From: Porphyromonadaceae bacterium W3.11
GTDB taxonomy: Bacteria > Bacteroidota > Bacteroidia > Bacteroidales > Porphyromonadaceae
NCBI GenBank assembly: GCA_030434245.1
Contig: JAUISX010000002.1
Span: 124,001 to 188,000 of the forward strand
Direction: 5' to 3'
Length of the DNA: 64,000 nucleotides
The notes under the pieces are model-generated. The model was not told the origin of the DNA, did no database searches, and saw nothing but the letters and a program-made list of their open reading frames with translations. The position numbers and the translations under genes were made by a program. Position 1 is the stretch's first letter; each line of letters opens with the position of its first letter. Of this stretch, positions 9,360 to 17,793 are shown piece by piece.

Positions 9360-9767
9360 ATGCAAAAAGAGAACTACAGAAATTCAATTTCTCCACTATT
9401 ATTTTTCTTGCTCATCGTCTTTTCATCATTTGCAAAAGCAGAGGCTCAGAAAGTGGAACTATCATTCAGAGCTAATGGTAAATTCAAAATTGTTCAATTT
9501 ACAGACGTTCATTGGGATCCTCAAAAAACCGAGACCCAGGAAGCCTCAGAAACAATGTGCCATATTTTAGACGAAGAAAAGCCTGATCTTATCATTTATA
9601 CAGGCGACATTATCACAGGAAGTCCTATCTCAGAAGCAATAGACTCAGTCTTTATGATCGCAGAAAGACGACATATTCCATTTGCGTACACGTTTGGGAA
9701 TCATGATGATGAGAGTGATATGACGCGTCAAGAAATATTTGAGGCCCTAAAAAAGTTTGAATACAAT
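9360..9767 (+). pseudogene. Secreted metallophosphoesterase, 5' part (split by an IS4 element)
   Basis: This is the N-terminal 136 residues of a calcineurin-like phosphoesterase. A signal peptide (about 1-29) is followed by the metal-binding motifs D-x-H (FTDVHWD, Asp49/His51), GD (YTGDI, about 82-83) and GNHD (GNHDD, about 114-116). After codon 136 the frame runs into the insertion sequence and stops at 9804-9806. The last three codons (GAA TAC AAT) are the target duplication. Joining codon 136 to base 11221 restores one frame of 335 residues without frameshift. The disrupted product would lack the C-terminal metal ligands, so it is very likely inactive. Confidence 0.9.
9759..9767 (+). repeat. 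Target-site duplication (left copy) of the IS4-family element
   Basis: GAATACAAT at 9759-9767 recurs exactly at 11212-11220 immediately outside the right end of the element. Nine bases is within the range expected for IS4-family insertions. Confidence 0.9.
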
Positions 9768-9805
9768 CATTGCTGTCCGGGGAAGTTTTTTTGTGGCAAT
9801 AGATA

Positions 9806-9840
9806 AGGGCTGATTCCAACTTGTGGAGTCAGCCCTTTGG
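9806..9840. terminator. Hairpin near the left IS4 end
   Basis: AAGGGCTGA pairs with TCAGCCCTT across a short loop, between the left inverted repeat and the transposase start. It probably blocks transcription entering from the host gene, a usual safeguard in insertion sequences. Confidence 0.6.
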
Positions 9841-9876
9841 GTTAAATTTGCATTGACATTCTATTTACATTTAACC

Positions 9877-11115
9877 ATGAGTAAAAGTACACATTTTATC
9901 GGACAGCCGCTCTATTCTCAGATCACAAAGAATATTGATAAGTCAAGAGTTCTTCGAATTAGCAAGGAACTTGGAGGCGAACGTTACATTAAGAGTTTTG
10001 ATGCATGGACACACCTCGTTGTGATGCTCTATGCCATCCTCAATCGATTTGATTCACTACGCGAGATCACTGTCTCCATGCAATCTGAAGCAAGAAAGCT
10101 CAGTCATTTAGGAATTGCAAATATCGCATGTAAGAGTACTCTCTCAGACGCAAATAGAAGACGTCCAGAGGAAGTTTTTGGAGCAATCTATAGGGGCTTA
10201 TACGCCCGATACCATCATCTTCTTTCATCGGACAGCCGGCAACGTAGAGGAGGAAATATGCCTAAATGGTTTAACCAACTTAAAATTATTGATTCCACCA
10301 CAATAACTCTCTTCTCCAACATCGTTTTCAAAGGTGTTGGAAGACATCCCAAGATTGGGAAGAAGAAAGGCGGAGTGAAAGTACACACTGTTATCCATGC
10401 AAATGAAGGTGTTCCCGCCGATGTCCGCTTCACTTCAGCAGCCACTCATGACTCCTTTATGCTCATACCATCACATCTATCGAAGGGTGATATCATTGCG
10501 ATGGATCGTGCTTATATCAACTATGCTAAGTTTGAGGAGATGACGCAGAGAGGGGTTATCTACGTCACTAAGATGAAGAAAAACTTGGTGTACAAGGTGG
10601 AGAAGGACACTATTTATCAAACGGAACACGAGGGAATGGAGGTTCGTGTGCAACAGGTGACCTTCAAAAAGGAGTTACAGAAAGGAGAAGCGATTAAGCA
10701 TCGAGCTCGTATCATCACGTACGCTGACGTACAGAAACACCGCCTCATTTCGCTACTGACGAATGATTTGACGTCAGATCCTAATGAAATCATCAAGATC
10801 TATAAAGAGAGATGGGCTATAGAGTTGCTCTTCAAGCAATTGAAACAGAACTTTCCTCTTAGATACTTCTACGGAGAGAGTGCCAATGCAATCAAGATCC
10901 AAGTTTGGGTAACCTTGATAGCCAATCTGTTACTGATGATAATGAAACAGCGATTGGATCGGTCCTGGAGTTTCTCTGGTCTTGCTACAATGGTCAGAAT
11001 AACTTTAATGTATTACGTCAACTTCTATAGTCTCTTTAATTATCCCGAAAAAGACTGGGAAAAGTGTCTAAAAGATGCCTCGGAACCACCCAAAATGGCA
11101 ACTCTTTTTGACTGA
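9877..11115 (+). CDS. IS4-family transposase (DDE)
   Basis: The protein has 412 residues from the ATG at 9877, the first ATG in frame; a GTG at 9823 lies within the left-end hairpin and is unlikely. The N-terminal domain (about 1-80: GQPLYSQ...FDAWTHLVVML) is the helical domain common in Bacteroidetes IS4 transposases. The catalytic triad is visible: first Asp in IIDSTTI (about 147), second Asp in IAMDRAY, and Glu within the family signature Y-(2)-R-(3)-E-(6)-K (YKERWAIELLFKQLK). No frameshift is seen, so the element is probably active. Confidence 0.95.
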   Translation: MSKSTHFIGQPLYSQITKNIDKSRVLRISKELGGERYIKSFDAWTHLVVMLYAILNRFDSLREITVSMQSEARKLSHLGIANIACKSTLSDANRRRPEEVFGAIYRGLYARYHHLLSSDSRQRRGGNMPKWFNQLKIIDSTTITLFSNIVFKGVGRHPKIGKKKGGVKVHTVIHANEGVPADVRFTSAATHDSFMLIPSHLSKGDIIAMDRAYINYAKFEEMTQRGVIYVTKMKKNLVYKVEKDTIYQTEHEGMEVRVQQVTFKKELQKGEAIKHRARIITYADVQKHRLISLLTNDLTSDPNEIIKIYKERWAIELLFKQLKQNFPLRYFYGESANAIKIQVWVTLIANLLLMIMKQRLDRSWSFSGLATMVRITLMYYVNFYSLFNYPEKDWEKCLKDASEPPKMATLFD

Positions 11116-11139
11116 GGGGGCTTGGAATTCAAAATAATG

Positions 11140-11185
11140 AGGCTCAACCGCATAAAATCAGCGATTGAGCCCCCTCATTATACCC
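11140..11185. terminator. Hairpin near the right IS4 end
   Basis: ATAATGAGG-CTCAA pairs with TTGAG-CCCCCTCATTAT with a small mismatch and a loop of about 16 bases. It lies just after the transposase stop and inside the right inverted repeat, so it can end transposase transcription and block read-through from the right. Confidence 0.6.
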
Positions 11186-11211
11186 ATTTCCGAATTCCTC
11201 GGACAGCAATG

Positions 11212-11220
11212 GAATACAAT
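11212..11220 (+). repeat. Target-site duplication (right copy) of the IS4-family element
   Basis: GAATACAAT is identical to 9759-9767 and directly abuts the right inverted repeat. Confidence 0.9.
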
Positions 11221-11820
11221 ATAACCACAACCACCAAAGGTATTTCTGGAATCACCAATTATATCATCGAACTAAAGGGTCACGAAAGTAGTAACAATGA
11301 AGCACTCATATACATTATTGATAGCCATGCCTACTCTTCCTTGCAGGACAGAGGTATTACTGGGTATGATTGGATCAAACAGGATCAGGTAGCATGGTAT
11401 CTAAAAGAAAGCAAACAATACACTGAACTAAATAAGGGAAAACCATTACCTGCATTAGCATTCTTTCATATCCCAATTCCTGAGTACAACATTGTAGCAA
11501 ATGATGAGTCATACAAGCTTTCTGGTCATCGTCTAGAAAAACCATGTGCACCAATAATCAACACTGGATTAGGTGCTGCAATGCTTATCTCGGGAGATGT
11601 CATGGCTACCAGTGTGGGACATGATCATGTGAATGATTATGTATCCGATTACTATGGGTTAAAACTCATATATGGTAGGAGTACTGGAGGCAAGCTCACC
11701 TATGGGAACATACCTGGAGGGCAGGGAGCAAGAGTCTTCGAACTCACTGAAGGATTGCACTCATTTAACACATGGATAGTGCTAAAAGATGGTACTATCA
11801 TCAGCGAATTGACCCTCTAA
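11221..11820 (+). pseudogene. Secreted metallophosphoesterase, 3' part (split by an IS4 element)
   Basis: This is the C-terminal 199 residues of the interrupted phosphoesterase, in frame with the 5' part once the element and one duplicate are removed. It contains the remaining metal-site motifs: a His in FFHIPIPEYN and GHDH (VGHDHVNDY). An open frame beginning inside the element at 11122 could give a hybrid product, but it would lack the signal peptide and the D-x-H, GD and GNHD motifs. The 3' half has kept an intact frame, consistent with a young insertion. It converges on purN. Confidence 0.88.
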
Positions 11821-11842
11821 AAAACAACGTCAGGATATTAAA

Positions 11843-12421
11843 TCAGTTTGAATTAAGCCAACGCTCAATTGTTGGAGCAAAGTACTTGTGCTCCAACACA
11901 TGCACTTTATTGGCAATATCCTCAGGAGTATCGGTATCCTCAATAGAAACTTTTGCTTGAAACAGAGTCTTACCCTTGTCATATTCCTGATCAATAACAT
12001 GAATGGTAATACCTGTCTCACGTTCACCAGACTGTTTCACCGCTTGATGCACATTCATCCCGTACATTCCCTTTCCTCCATATTTAGGTAGAAGTGCAGG
12101 ATGAATGTTGACAATCCTTTCGGGATAAGCTTCTAACAAGAAAGTGGGAACCAATCGAAGATAACCAGCTAAGACGATGGCATCTACGGAGTATGTATCA
12201 AGCAACCCTAATAGATACTCTTTATCATTCAATTGCTGCTTGGACATGTAGAAACATGGTATGCCAAACTTTTTAGAGCGCTCTCTTACATAAGCATTCT
12301 TTTGGTCTGTTATAACACAAGCCACAACAATATCTGAAGGCTTTTTATCTAGAAAATAACGTGTTATAGCCTCCATGTTCGTCCCTCCTCCCGATGCGAA
12401 AATAGCCAGTTTTTTCATCAA
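11843..12421 (-). CDS. purN: Phosphoribosylglycinamide formyltransferase (GART)
   Basis: This 192-residue protein transfers a formyl group from 10-formyltetrahydrofolate to GAR in purine synthesis. The N-terminal phosphate-binding loop FASGGGTNMEAI, the catalytic segment with Asn and His (VNIHPALLPKYGG) and the catalytic Asp (HVIDQEYDKG) are all in the expected places. The length is normal for the family. The start is the first of two adjacent Met codons at 12421. The gene is divergent from acpP with 153 bases between them. Confidence 0.95.
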   Translation of the reverse strand: MMKKLAIFASGGGTNMEAITRYFLDKKPSDIVVACVITDQKNAYVRERSKKFGIPCFYMSKQQLNDKEYLLGLLDTYSVDAIVLAGYLRLVPTFLLEAYPERIVNIHPALLPKYGGKGMYGMNVHQAVKQSGERETGITIHVIDQEYDKGKTLFQAKVSIEDTDTPEDIANKVHVLEHKYFAPTIERWLNSN

Positions 12422-12449
12422 ATATATGTTAAATTAGCACAACCACCCT

Positions 12450-12478
12450 TGCAATGTGCATTAATTATGTATCTTTGT
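12450..12478 (+). promoter_or_regulatory. Promoter of acpP
   Basis: TATCTTTG at 12471-12478 fits the Bacteroidetes -7 consensus TAnnTTTG, with TTGC at 12450-12453 as a possible -33 element 17 bases upstream. The predicted transcript has about 90 bases of leader before acpP. Confidence 0.7.
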
Positions 12479-12574
12479 TACGCAATTATTCGAGCTTCGA
12501 GATAAAGATAACTATAATTGTAGGAAATTTGAAACAAGACACTATTATAAAACGTACAAATTTAGAAAAGTATT

Positions 12575-12817
12575 ATGGCAAATATCGATGTTGCAGCTAA
12601 AGTAAAAGAAATTATCGTTGATAAGCTAGGCGTTGACGAAAGCGAAGTAACCAATGAGGCAAGCTTTACAAATGACCTTGGTGCAGACTCTCTAGACACA
12701 GTAGAGCTAATCATGGAATTTGAAAAAGTATTTGATATCAAGATCGAAGATGAGCAGTCTCAGTCTATTCAGACTGTAGGTGATGCTATCAGTCATATTG
12801 AGGCAGCTGTAAAGTAA
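12575..12817 (+). CDS. acpP: Acyl carrier protein
   Basis: This 80-residue acidic four-helix protein carries the phosphopantetheine attachment site in [10 protein letters not shown] (Ser39). It carries growing acyl chains in fatty-acid synthesis in the cytosol. Length and motif are typical. fabF lies 179 bases downstream, separated by a hairpin that could lower read-through. This order (acpP, fabF, rnc) is common in Bacteroidales. Confidence 0.97.
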   Translation: MANIDVAAKVKEIIVDKLGVDESEVTNEASFTNDLGADSLDTVELIMEFEKVFDIKIEDEQSQSIQTVGDAISHIEAAVK

Positions 12818-12887
12818 ACCAAACTCGCTATTAAAGCGAAAACAAAACAAGTACACGACCATAATAAGGTGTGGGTACAACAGGAAA

Positions 12888-12946
12888 ATGGGGCTATAGC
12901 AACGACCAACTGGCACTTGTCGGGGGTGCGTGCTATAGCCTCTTTT
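12888..12946 (+). terminator. Hairpin/attenuator between acpP and fabF
   Basis: GGCTATAGCA (12891-12900 region) pairs perfectly with TGCTATAGCC (12931-12940), an inner CGAC/GTCG pairing extends it, and the sequence TCTTTT follows. It looks like a partial intrinsic terminator inside the acpP-fabF unit. Confidence 0.6.
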
Positions 12947-12996
12947 GAAAGAGAACGCAGAATCGACAGATTTAGACACAAATAGAAGAAAGAGAT

Positions 12997-14253
12997 ATGG
13001 AACTTAAAAGAGTTGTAGTAACAGGGCTAGGAGCTATCACACCGCTGGGTAATGATGTGCCGACAACATGGGAAGCACTCAAGACTGGAAAAAGCGGGGC
13101 TGGAATGATCACACGATTTGACGCCTCGAAATTCAAGACCCAATTCGCTTGCGAAGTAAAAGACTTCGACCCTAAAACTCTGTTTGACAGGAAAACGGCT
13201 CGGAAATACGACCTCTTTACAATGTACGCATTGGTCAGTGCGGCTGAAGCTATAAACGATTCTGGAATTGACCTTGAGAAAATAGATAAAAATCGTGCTG
13301 GTGTTATTTACACTAGTGGTGTTGGGGGATTGAAAACTTTTGAAGAAGAGATTCTAGGTTATGATGAAGAAAGGGGACCTCGCTTTAATCCTTTCTTTAT
13401 TCCTAAAATGATTGCAGACATGGCAGCAGGCCACATCAGTATGCAATATGGCTTTCATGGTCCTAACTATGCTACGCTTTCAGCATGTGCCTCAGGGACC
13501 AATGCTATGATTGACGCCTACCATTTAATTCAGCTAGGAAAGGCGGACATGATCGTTACTGGTGGTGCAGAAGCAGCTGTAACCATTAGCGGCGTGGGTG
13601 GCTTTAACGCAATGATGGCACTTTCAACTAGAAATGATAGCCCCGAAACTGCATCCAGGCCATTTAGTGCTAGTCGCGATGGCTTTGTAATTGGAGAAGG
13701 CTCTGCGACCATCATTCTCGAGGACTACGACCACGCTGTAGCTCGTGGAGCAAAGATTTATGCCGAGCTAGTAGGCACTGGACTCTCAGCTGATGCCTAC
13801 CACCTCACAGCCTCTCACCCAGAAGGGTTAGGAGCTAAATTAGTGATGAAAAATGCACTTGAGGATGCCAACTTACGTCCTGAAGATATTGATTACATCA
13901 ATGTTCATGGAACATCTACTCCAGTTGGCGACATTAGCGAAGTCAAAGCCATCAAGGATGTATTTGGGGAACACGCATACAAGCTCAATATCAGCTCCAC
14001 AAAATCGATGACAGGTCACCTACTAGGAGCTGCTGGTGCCCTCGAAGCGGTGGCATGTATTCTAGCCATTAGAGATGGAGTAGTTCCACCAACTATCAAC
14101 CATGAAGAAGGGGACAATGACCCAGACATTGATTATAACATGAACTTCACCTTTAATAAAATGCAAAAGAGGGAAATCAATATAGCCCTCTCTAACACAT
14201 TTGGATTTGGTGGTCATAACGCTTCAGTCATCTTTAAGAAATTCAGTAAATAA
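12997..14253 (+). CDS. fabF: Beta-ketoacyl-ACP synthase II
   Basis: This 418-residue condensing enzyme elongates acyl-ACP with malonyl-ACP. The thiolase-fold start VVVTGLGAITPLG is present, with the catalytic Cys in SACASGTNAM and the two His residues in NVHGTSTPVGD and KSMTGHLLGAAGA. Cys-His-His identifies FabF/FabB-type rather than FabH. It follows acpP, whose product is its substrate carrier. The length matches the family. Confidence 0.97.
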   Translation: MELKRVVVTGLGAITPLGNDVPTTWEALKTGKSGAGMITRFDASKFKTQFACEVKDFDPKTLFDRKTARKYDLFTMYALVSAAEAINDSGIDLEKIDKNRAGVIYTSGVGGLKTFEEEILGYDEERGPRFNPFFIPKMIADMAAGHISMQYGFHGPNYATLSACASGTNAMIDAYHLIQLGKADMIVTGGAEAAVTISGVGGFNAMMALSTRNDSPETASRPFSASRDGFVIGEGSATIILEDYDHAVARGAKIYAELVGTGLSADAYHLTASHPEGLGAKLVMKNALEDANLRPEDIDYINVHGTSTPVGDISEVKAIKDVFGEHAYKLNISSTKSMTGHLLGAAGALEAVACILAIRDGVVPPTINHEEGDNDPDIDYNMNFTFNKMQKREINIALSNTFGFGGHNASVIFKKFSK

Positions 14254-14283
14254 GACTGACTAAGTAACAAATATAAGACATAG

Positions 14284-14327
14284 CCCCCTGGAGAATTTTC
14301 AGAAATAGAAATACTCTAGGGGGTTTA
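14284..14327 (+). terminator. Probable terminator after fabF
   Basis: CCCCCT (14284-14289 region) pairs with AGGGGG (14318-14323), with extra pairing GAG/CTC inside, followed by TTTAAT. The stem is imperfect and the U-tract short. Confidence 0.5.
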
Positions 14328-14346
14328 ATAAATAAGACATAAATCT

Positions 14347-15165
14347 ATGCTTGTGTCAAAAAAACTCACCCACTTCATAGCTTACGCCCTAAAATGGTTG
14401 CCAATACGCAAGGTTAAGGAAAAACCGACTCAAGGGAATAGACTGGAGAAGAATGATGATCCTCTAACAGCGTTCTTAGAGCACTTAATCGGATACACAA
14501 TTAACCATCAAGATCTATATCGACAAGCACTTACTCACAAATCGTACGATAACGTCGACGCACTGTCGAGTAATGAGAGACTTGAATACCTGGGAGACTC
14601 TGTGATCAGTTGTGCCGTAGGGCATGCTCTTTATGAACTATACCCAAATGAAAGTGAAGGAACTCTCACAAGCATCCGATCTTTCATCGTCAATAGAAAT
14701 CATCTAAATACGGTAGCTGAAAGAATAGGACTTGACACCGTACTATATGCCGACGATAGTATAGATCTGAAGAATAGCGACCTACTCGGGAATGCTCTTG
14801 AAGCTCTCGTAGGAGCGATATATCTAGACTTGGGATTTGATATAGCTTCCAAGTTTGTACGAAGTAGGCTCATTGTCTCAAAAAGCAATCTAAAGGTTAT
14901 TTCAAAAAAGGAGGAGGACTATAAAACGGAATTCATCATCTTAATGCAGAAACATAAGATAAGATTCAATTTTGCCCACATTGATTCCCATCTCGAAAAA
15001 GGTCAAGGGATCATACATCGTTGTGCACTATTGATAGGTCCAGACGAAGTAAGCATAGCTACCGGCATCGGGACATCCAAGAAGATTGCTCACCAAAATG
15101 CAGCCAAGGATGCTTTGAGGATACTCAATAAGCAACCTCAGCTACTGGAAAAATACTCCGTGTAA
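14347..15165 (+). CDS. rnc: Ribonuclease III
   Basis: This 272-residue double-strand-specific endoribonuclease processes rRNA precursors. The RNase III signature ERLEYLGDSVISC (about residues 78-90) and the second acidic cluster LLGNALEALVGAIYLD are intact. A C-terminal double-stranded-RNA-binding domain (about 197-265) ends in KKIAHQNAAKDALRIL. An N-terminal extension of about 35 residues precedes the family core. The order after acpP-fabF is typical of Bacteroidales. Confidence 0.96.
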   Translation: MLVSKKLTHFIAYALKWLPIRKVKEKPTQGNRLEKNDDPLTAFLEHLIGYTINHQDLYRQALTHKSYDNVDALSSNERLEYLGDSVISCAVGHALYELYPNESEGTLTSIRSFIVNRNHLNTVAERIGLDTVLYADDSIDLKNSDLLGNALEALVGAIYLDLGFDIASKFVRSRLIVSKSNLKVISKKEEDYKTEFIILMQKHKIRFNFAHIDSHLEKGQGIIHRCALLIGPDEVSIATGIGTSKKIAHQNAAKDALRILNKQPQLLEKYSV

Positions 15166-15170
15166 ACAAT

Positions 15171-15210
15171 AAAAATAGGCGTTCCATCATTTTTGGACGC
15201 CTATTTTTTC
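15171..15210 (+). terminator. Intrinsic terminator after rnc
   Basis: AAATAGGCGT pairs with ACGCCTATTT, with an extra CCA/TGG pair inside, followed by a run of Ts. It begins six bases after the rnc stop. Confidence 0.85.
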
Positions 15211-15307
15211 ATCCCAACGAACTGATTCCATTGAAGGCTAAGAAACACTTCCATGTGACACTCATAATATATATAAAGTTAACCCAATGAATACATGATG
15301 AAAATCG

Positions 15308-15315
15308 TATATTTG
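15308..15315 (+). promoter_or_regulatory. -7 promoter element of pyrB-pyrI
   Basis: TATATTTG fits TAnnTTTG and lies 36 bases before the pyrB start, in the gap after the rnc terminator. Confidence 0.65.
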
Positions 15316-15351
15316 TTATCAAAAAGTAGCTGTTATTTTAAATAAAAGGAT

Positions 15352-16272
15352 ATGAACAATTTAAGCTTATACAGCATTAAGCAATTAAATGCCAAAGAGA
15401 TTCTAGAGATCCTTGATGTAGCAGAGCGTTTCGAAAAGCGACCCAACAGGGATTTCCTAAATGGAATGGTCGCAGCAACGCTTTTTTTCGAACCCTCTAC
15501 TCGTACCCGACTGAGCTTTGAGACAGCTGTTAATCGTCTTGGCGGTAAGGTTATTGGTTTCTCGGATGCAAAAGTGTCTAGCACTTCAAAAGGCGAAAGC
15601 CTCAATGACACCATACAGATCGTCAGTAACTATGCCGACATCATCATCATGAGACATCACCTAGAGGGTGCCGCATTGTATGCAACCGAGGTGACTAATG
15701 TACCCATCATCAATGCAGGTGATGGTGCTAATCAACACCCGTCTCAAACCCTATTAGATCTCTACTCTATCCGTAAAACACAAGGCTCACTCCAGGATCT
15801 TCACATCACTATGGTGGGCGACCTTAAATACGGAAGGACGGTACATTCACTTATCGAGGGGATGCACCACTTCTCACCAAAATTCTCGTTTATAGCACCT
15901 CAGCAACTAGAGTTACCAAGAGAGTATCGAGAATTATGCGATGAATATGGGATAGAAACAGACTACTCAAGGGAATTGACTAATGACGTCATAAAAAAGA
16001 GTGACATCATATACATGACTCGTGTCCAAAGAGAACGATTCACAGATGATGAAGATTATAAAGCAATTAAAGACAGCTTCATTTTGGACCTTCCACTATT
16101 AGAGGGGGCGAAAGAAAACATGAGAATACTTCATCCACTCCCTAGGGTCAATGAAATCCACATAGATGTGGATAAGACACCACACGCATATTACTTTACA
16201 CAAGCACAAAATGGGCTTTACGTGAGAGAGGCAATGATTTGCAGAGCATTAGGAATTGAAGTTAAGGATTAA
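15352..16272 (+). CDS. pyrB: Aspartate carbamoyltransferase, catalytic chain
   Basis: This 306-residue enzyme makes carbamoyl-aspartate, the first committed step of pyrimidine synthesis. The carbamoyl-phosphate-binding motif [13 protein letters not shown] (about 47-59), the HHLEGA-type loop and the C-terminal HPLPRVNEI motif are present. It is followed after six bases by the regulatory chain, as in allosteric ATCase operons. Confidence 0.97.
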   Translation: MNNLSLYSIKQLNAKEILEILDVAERFEKRPNRDFLNGMVAATLFFEPSTRTRLSFETAVNRLGGKVIGFSDAKVSSTSKGESLNDTIQIVSNYADIIIMRHHLEGAALYATEVTNVPIINAGDGANQHPSQTLLDLYSIRKTQGSLQDLHITMVGDLKYGRTVHSLIEGMHHFSPKFSFIAPQQLELPREYRELCDEYGIETDYSRELTNDVIKKSDIIYMTRVQRERFTDDEDYKAIKDSFILDLPLLEGAKENMRILHPLPRVNEIHIDVDKTPHAYYFTQAQNGLYVREAMICRALGIEVKD

Positions 16273-16278
16273 AAAGTC

Positions 16279-16743
16279 ATGGCAAATATAGAAAAAGGCG
16301 AACTGAAAGTACCAGCCATCAAGGATGGCTCCGTTATTGATCATATCCCAGTAGAGAAGGTAGAGCCTGTCGTTAGGCTCCTAGATCTTTTTGATCTTCC
16401 ATACCCCATTACCATTGGCCGAAATTTCCGGAGTAGAAAACTTGAAAGAAAAGGCATCATCAAGGTGGAAAAAAAGCATTTTACTCCAGAAGAAGTAAAT
16501 AAACTGGCACTGGTAGCACCAGAGGTTGTCATCAATGTCATCAAAGACTATGAGGTGGTAAAAAAAATAAATGTATCTCTCCCAGATAGACTACATAGCA
16601 TCGTGAAGTGCCCCAACCCAAAGTGCATCACGAATAACGAACCTATGGAAAGTGACTTTTCTGTACTCGATAAAAAGAAAGGTATCTTACAGTGCAAATA
16701 CTGTAATAGAAAAATCGAAAGAGGAGAGGTGAAATTAAAGTAA
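16279..16743 (+). CDS. pyrI: Aspartate carbamoyltransferase, regulatory chain
   Basis: This 154-residue regulatory subunit binds nucleotide effectors and Zn. The N-terminal allosteric domain contains the conserved segment VRLLDLFDLP. The C-terminal Zn domain has four Cys in CPNPKCITNNE and CKYC. It lies directly behind pyrB, so the window encodes a complete, allosterically controlled ATCase. Confidence 0.97.
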   Translation: MANIEKGELKVPAIKDGSVIDHIPVEKVEPVVRLLDLFDLPYPITIGRNFRSRKLERKGIIKVEKKHFTPEEVNKLALVAPEVVINVIKDYEVVKKINVSLPDRLHSIVKCPNPKCITNNEPMESDFSVLDKKKGILQCKYCNRKIERGEVKLK

Positions 16744-16772
16744 TCAAATTAATAAAAGAGAAAATTAAGATC

Positions 16773-17366
16773 ATGAAAAAAGGAACAGTAATAACGATCA
16801 TCATAGTAATCGTTGTCGTGCTTTTGGGTGCAAGATATGGCATCTCTTCAAACAACAAAATGGTAACCCTTGAAGAGGGTGTAAACGCCTCTTGGAGTCA
16901 AGTCGAAAATGTGTACCAAAGACGCTCCGACCTCATTCCGAATCTCGTTAATACCGTTAAGGGGTACGCCGAACACGAGCAGGAAACCCTTACAGGGGTA
17001 GTCGAAGCCCGTGCCAAAGCTACTCAGGTAAACATTGACCCTAATAATCTTTCACCCGAAGCTCTTCAGCAGTTCAACCAAGCACAGGGCAATCTAACTC
17101 AGGCACTTGGTAAACTCATGGTAGTCGTAGAGCGTTATCCTGATCTTAAAGCCAATACCAACTTTCAAGAGCTACAGCGTCAATTAGAAACAACAGAAGA
17201 TCAAATAGCTACAACGAGGGCTTTCTTTAATGATACTGTGCAAGGTTATAACACTTATATCCGCCGTTTCCCTCGTAATATTGTCGCTTCTATTCTGGGT
17301 TTCTCTAAGAAGGCCTATTTTGAAGCTCTTCCTGGATCGGAAACAGCTCCTGAAGTACAGTTTTAA
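16773..17366 (+). CDS. lemA: LemA family protein
   Basis: This 197-residue protein has one N-terminal membrane segment (about 5-22). A long helical domain follows with the family hallmark NASWSQVENVYQRRSDLIPNLV (quoted in parts: WSQVENVYQRR and SDLIPNLV), then ARAKA and the C-terminal FPRNIVASILGF. LemA proteins are inner-membrane proteins exposed to the periplasm. Their function is unclear; in some bacteria they sit with TPM-domain genes, which are not seen here. It begins 29 bases after pyrI and may share its transcript. Confidence 0.93.
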   Translation: MKKGTVITIIIVIVVVLLGARYGISSNNKMVTLEEGVNASWSQVENVYQRRSDLIPNLVNTVKGYAEHEQETLTGVVEARAKATQVNIDPNNLSPEALQQFNQAQGNLTQALGKLMVVVERYPDLKANTNFQELQRQLETTEDQIATTRAFFNDTVQGYNTYIRRFPRNIVASILGFSKKAYFEALPGSETAPEVQF

Positions 17367-17381
17367 GAGCATACGCCTCAT

Positions 17382-17438
17382 AACCCATTTTTAGAATATC
17401 TGAATTCCAGAAGAATTTAGATATTCTAAAAATGGGTT
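17382..17438. terminator. Long perfect inverted repeat after lemA
   Basis: A 20-bp perfect inverted repeat (17382-17401 with 17419-17438) has a 17-base loop and lies 15 bases after the lemA stop. It has no U-tract beyond the stem. It probably ends or protects the pyrB-pyrI-lemA transcript. Confidence 0.65.
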
Positions 17439-17501
17439 AAACCCTTTGCTATTGAGGGAAAAAGGCTTACCTTTGAGGACAAATTTATAAGTCCAAGATT
17501 T

Positions 17502-17726
17502 ATGACTCAGACATTATTACTGACACTTACCATTGTAGCTATAGTTATTTTACTACTCGGTGTACGTGTTTTTTTTACAAAAAGGTGGGGCTTTCCTAGC
17601 AGTCATGTGGATGACAATAAAAAGCTTACAGACATGGGGTTAAGCTGTCATCGGCATCAACACCATCTCGCCCAAACAGAGGAGAATCTCTTTGACCGAA
17701 TAGCAAAAGAGGAAAGAGTAGAATAA
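17502..17726 (+). CDS. Small single-pass membrane protein, unknown function
   Basis: This 74-residue protein has one N-terminal transmembrane helix (about 5-25, rich in Leu, Ile and Val). A short positively charged stretch (KRWGFP) and a polar tail with Cys and clustered His (SCHRHQHHLAQTEENLFDRI) follow. I recognise no family by name. It precedes the OmpH-like gene by 68 bases on the same strand. It is supported as a gene by its sensible membrane topology and its place in a gap between conserved genes. Confidence 0.6.
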   Translation: MTQTLLLTLTIVAIVILLLGVRVFFTKRWGFPSSHVDDNKKLTDMGLSCHRHQHHLAQTEENLFDRIAKEERVE

Positions 17727-17793
17727 AGATTGTCACACAAAACATTTATAAAAGCAGCAAGGAAACTTGCTATGGATTGTAATACATAAAAAA

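Larger units (their letters stand above)
9768..11211 (+). mobile_element. IS4-family insertion sequence, complete, 1444 bp
   Basis: The terminal inverted repeats begin CATTGCTGTCCG at both ends; the left continues GGGGAA and the right (complemented) AGGAA, so about 16 of 17 bases match. Exact 9-bp target duplications (GAATACAAT) flank it. It encodes one intact transposase and carries a hairpin close to each end. Intact ends and identical duplications suggest recent insertion. The outer boundaries were set by the end of the inverted repeat plus the duplication. Confidence 0.92.
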
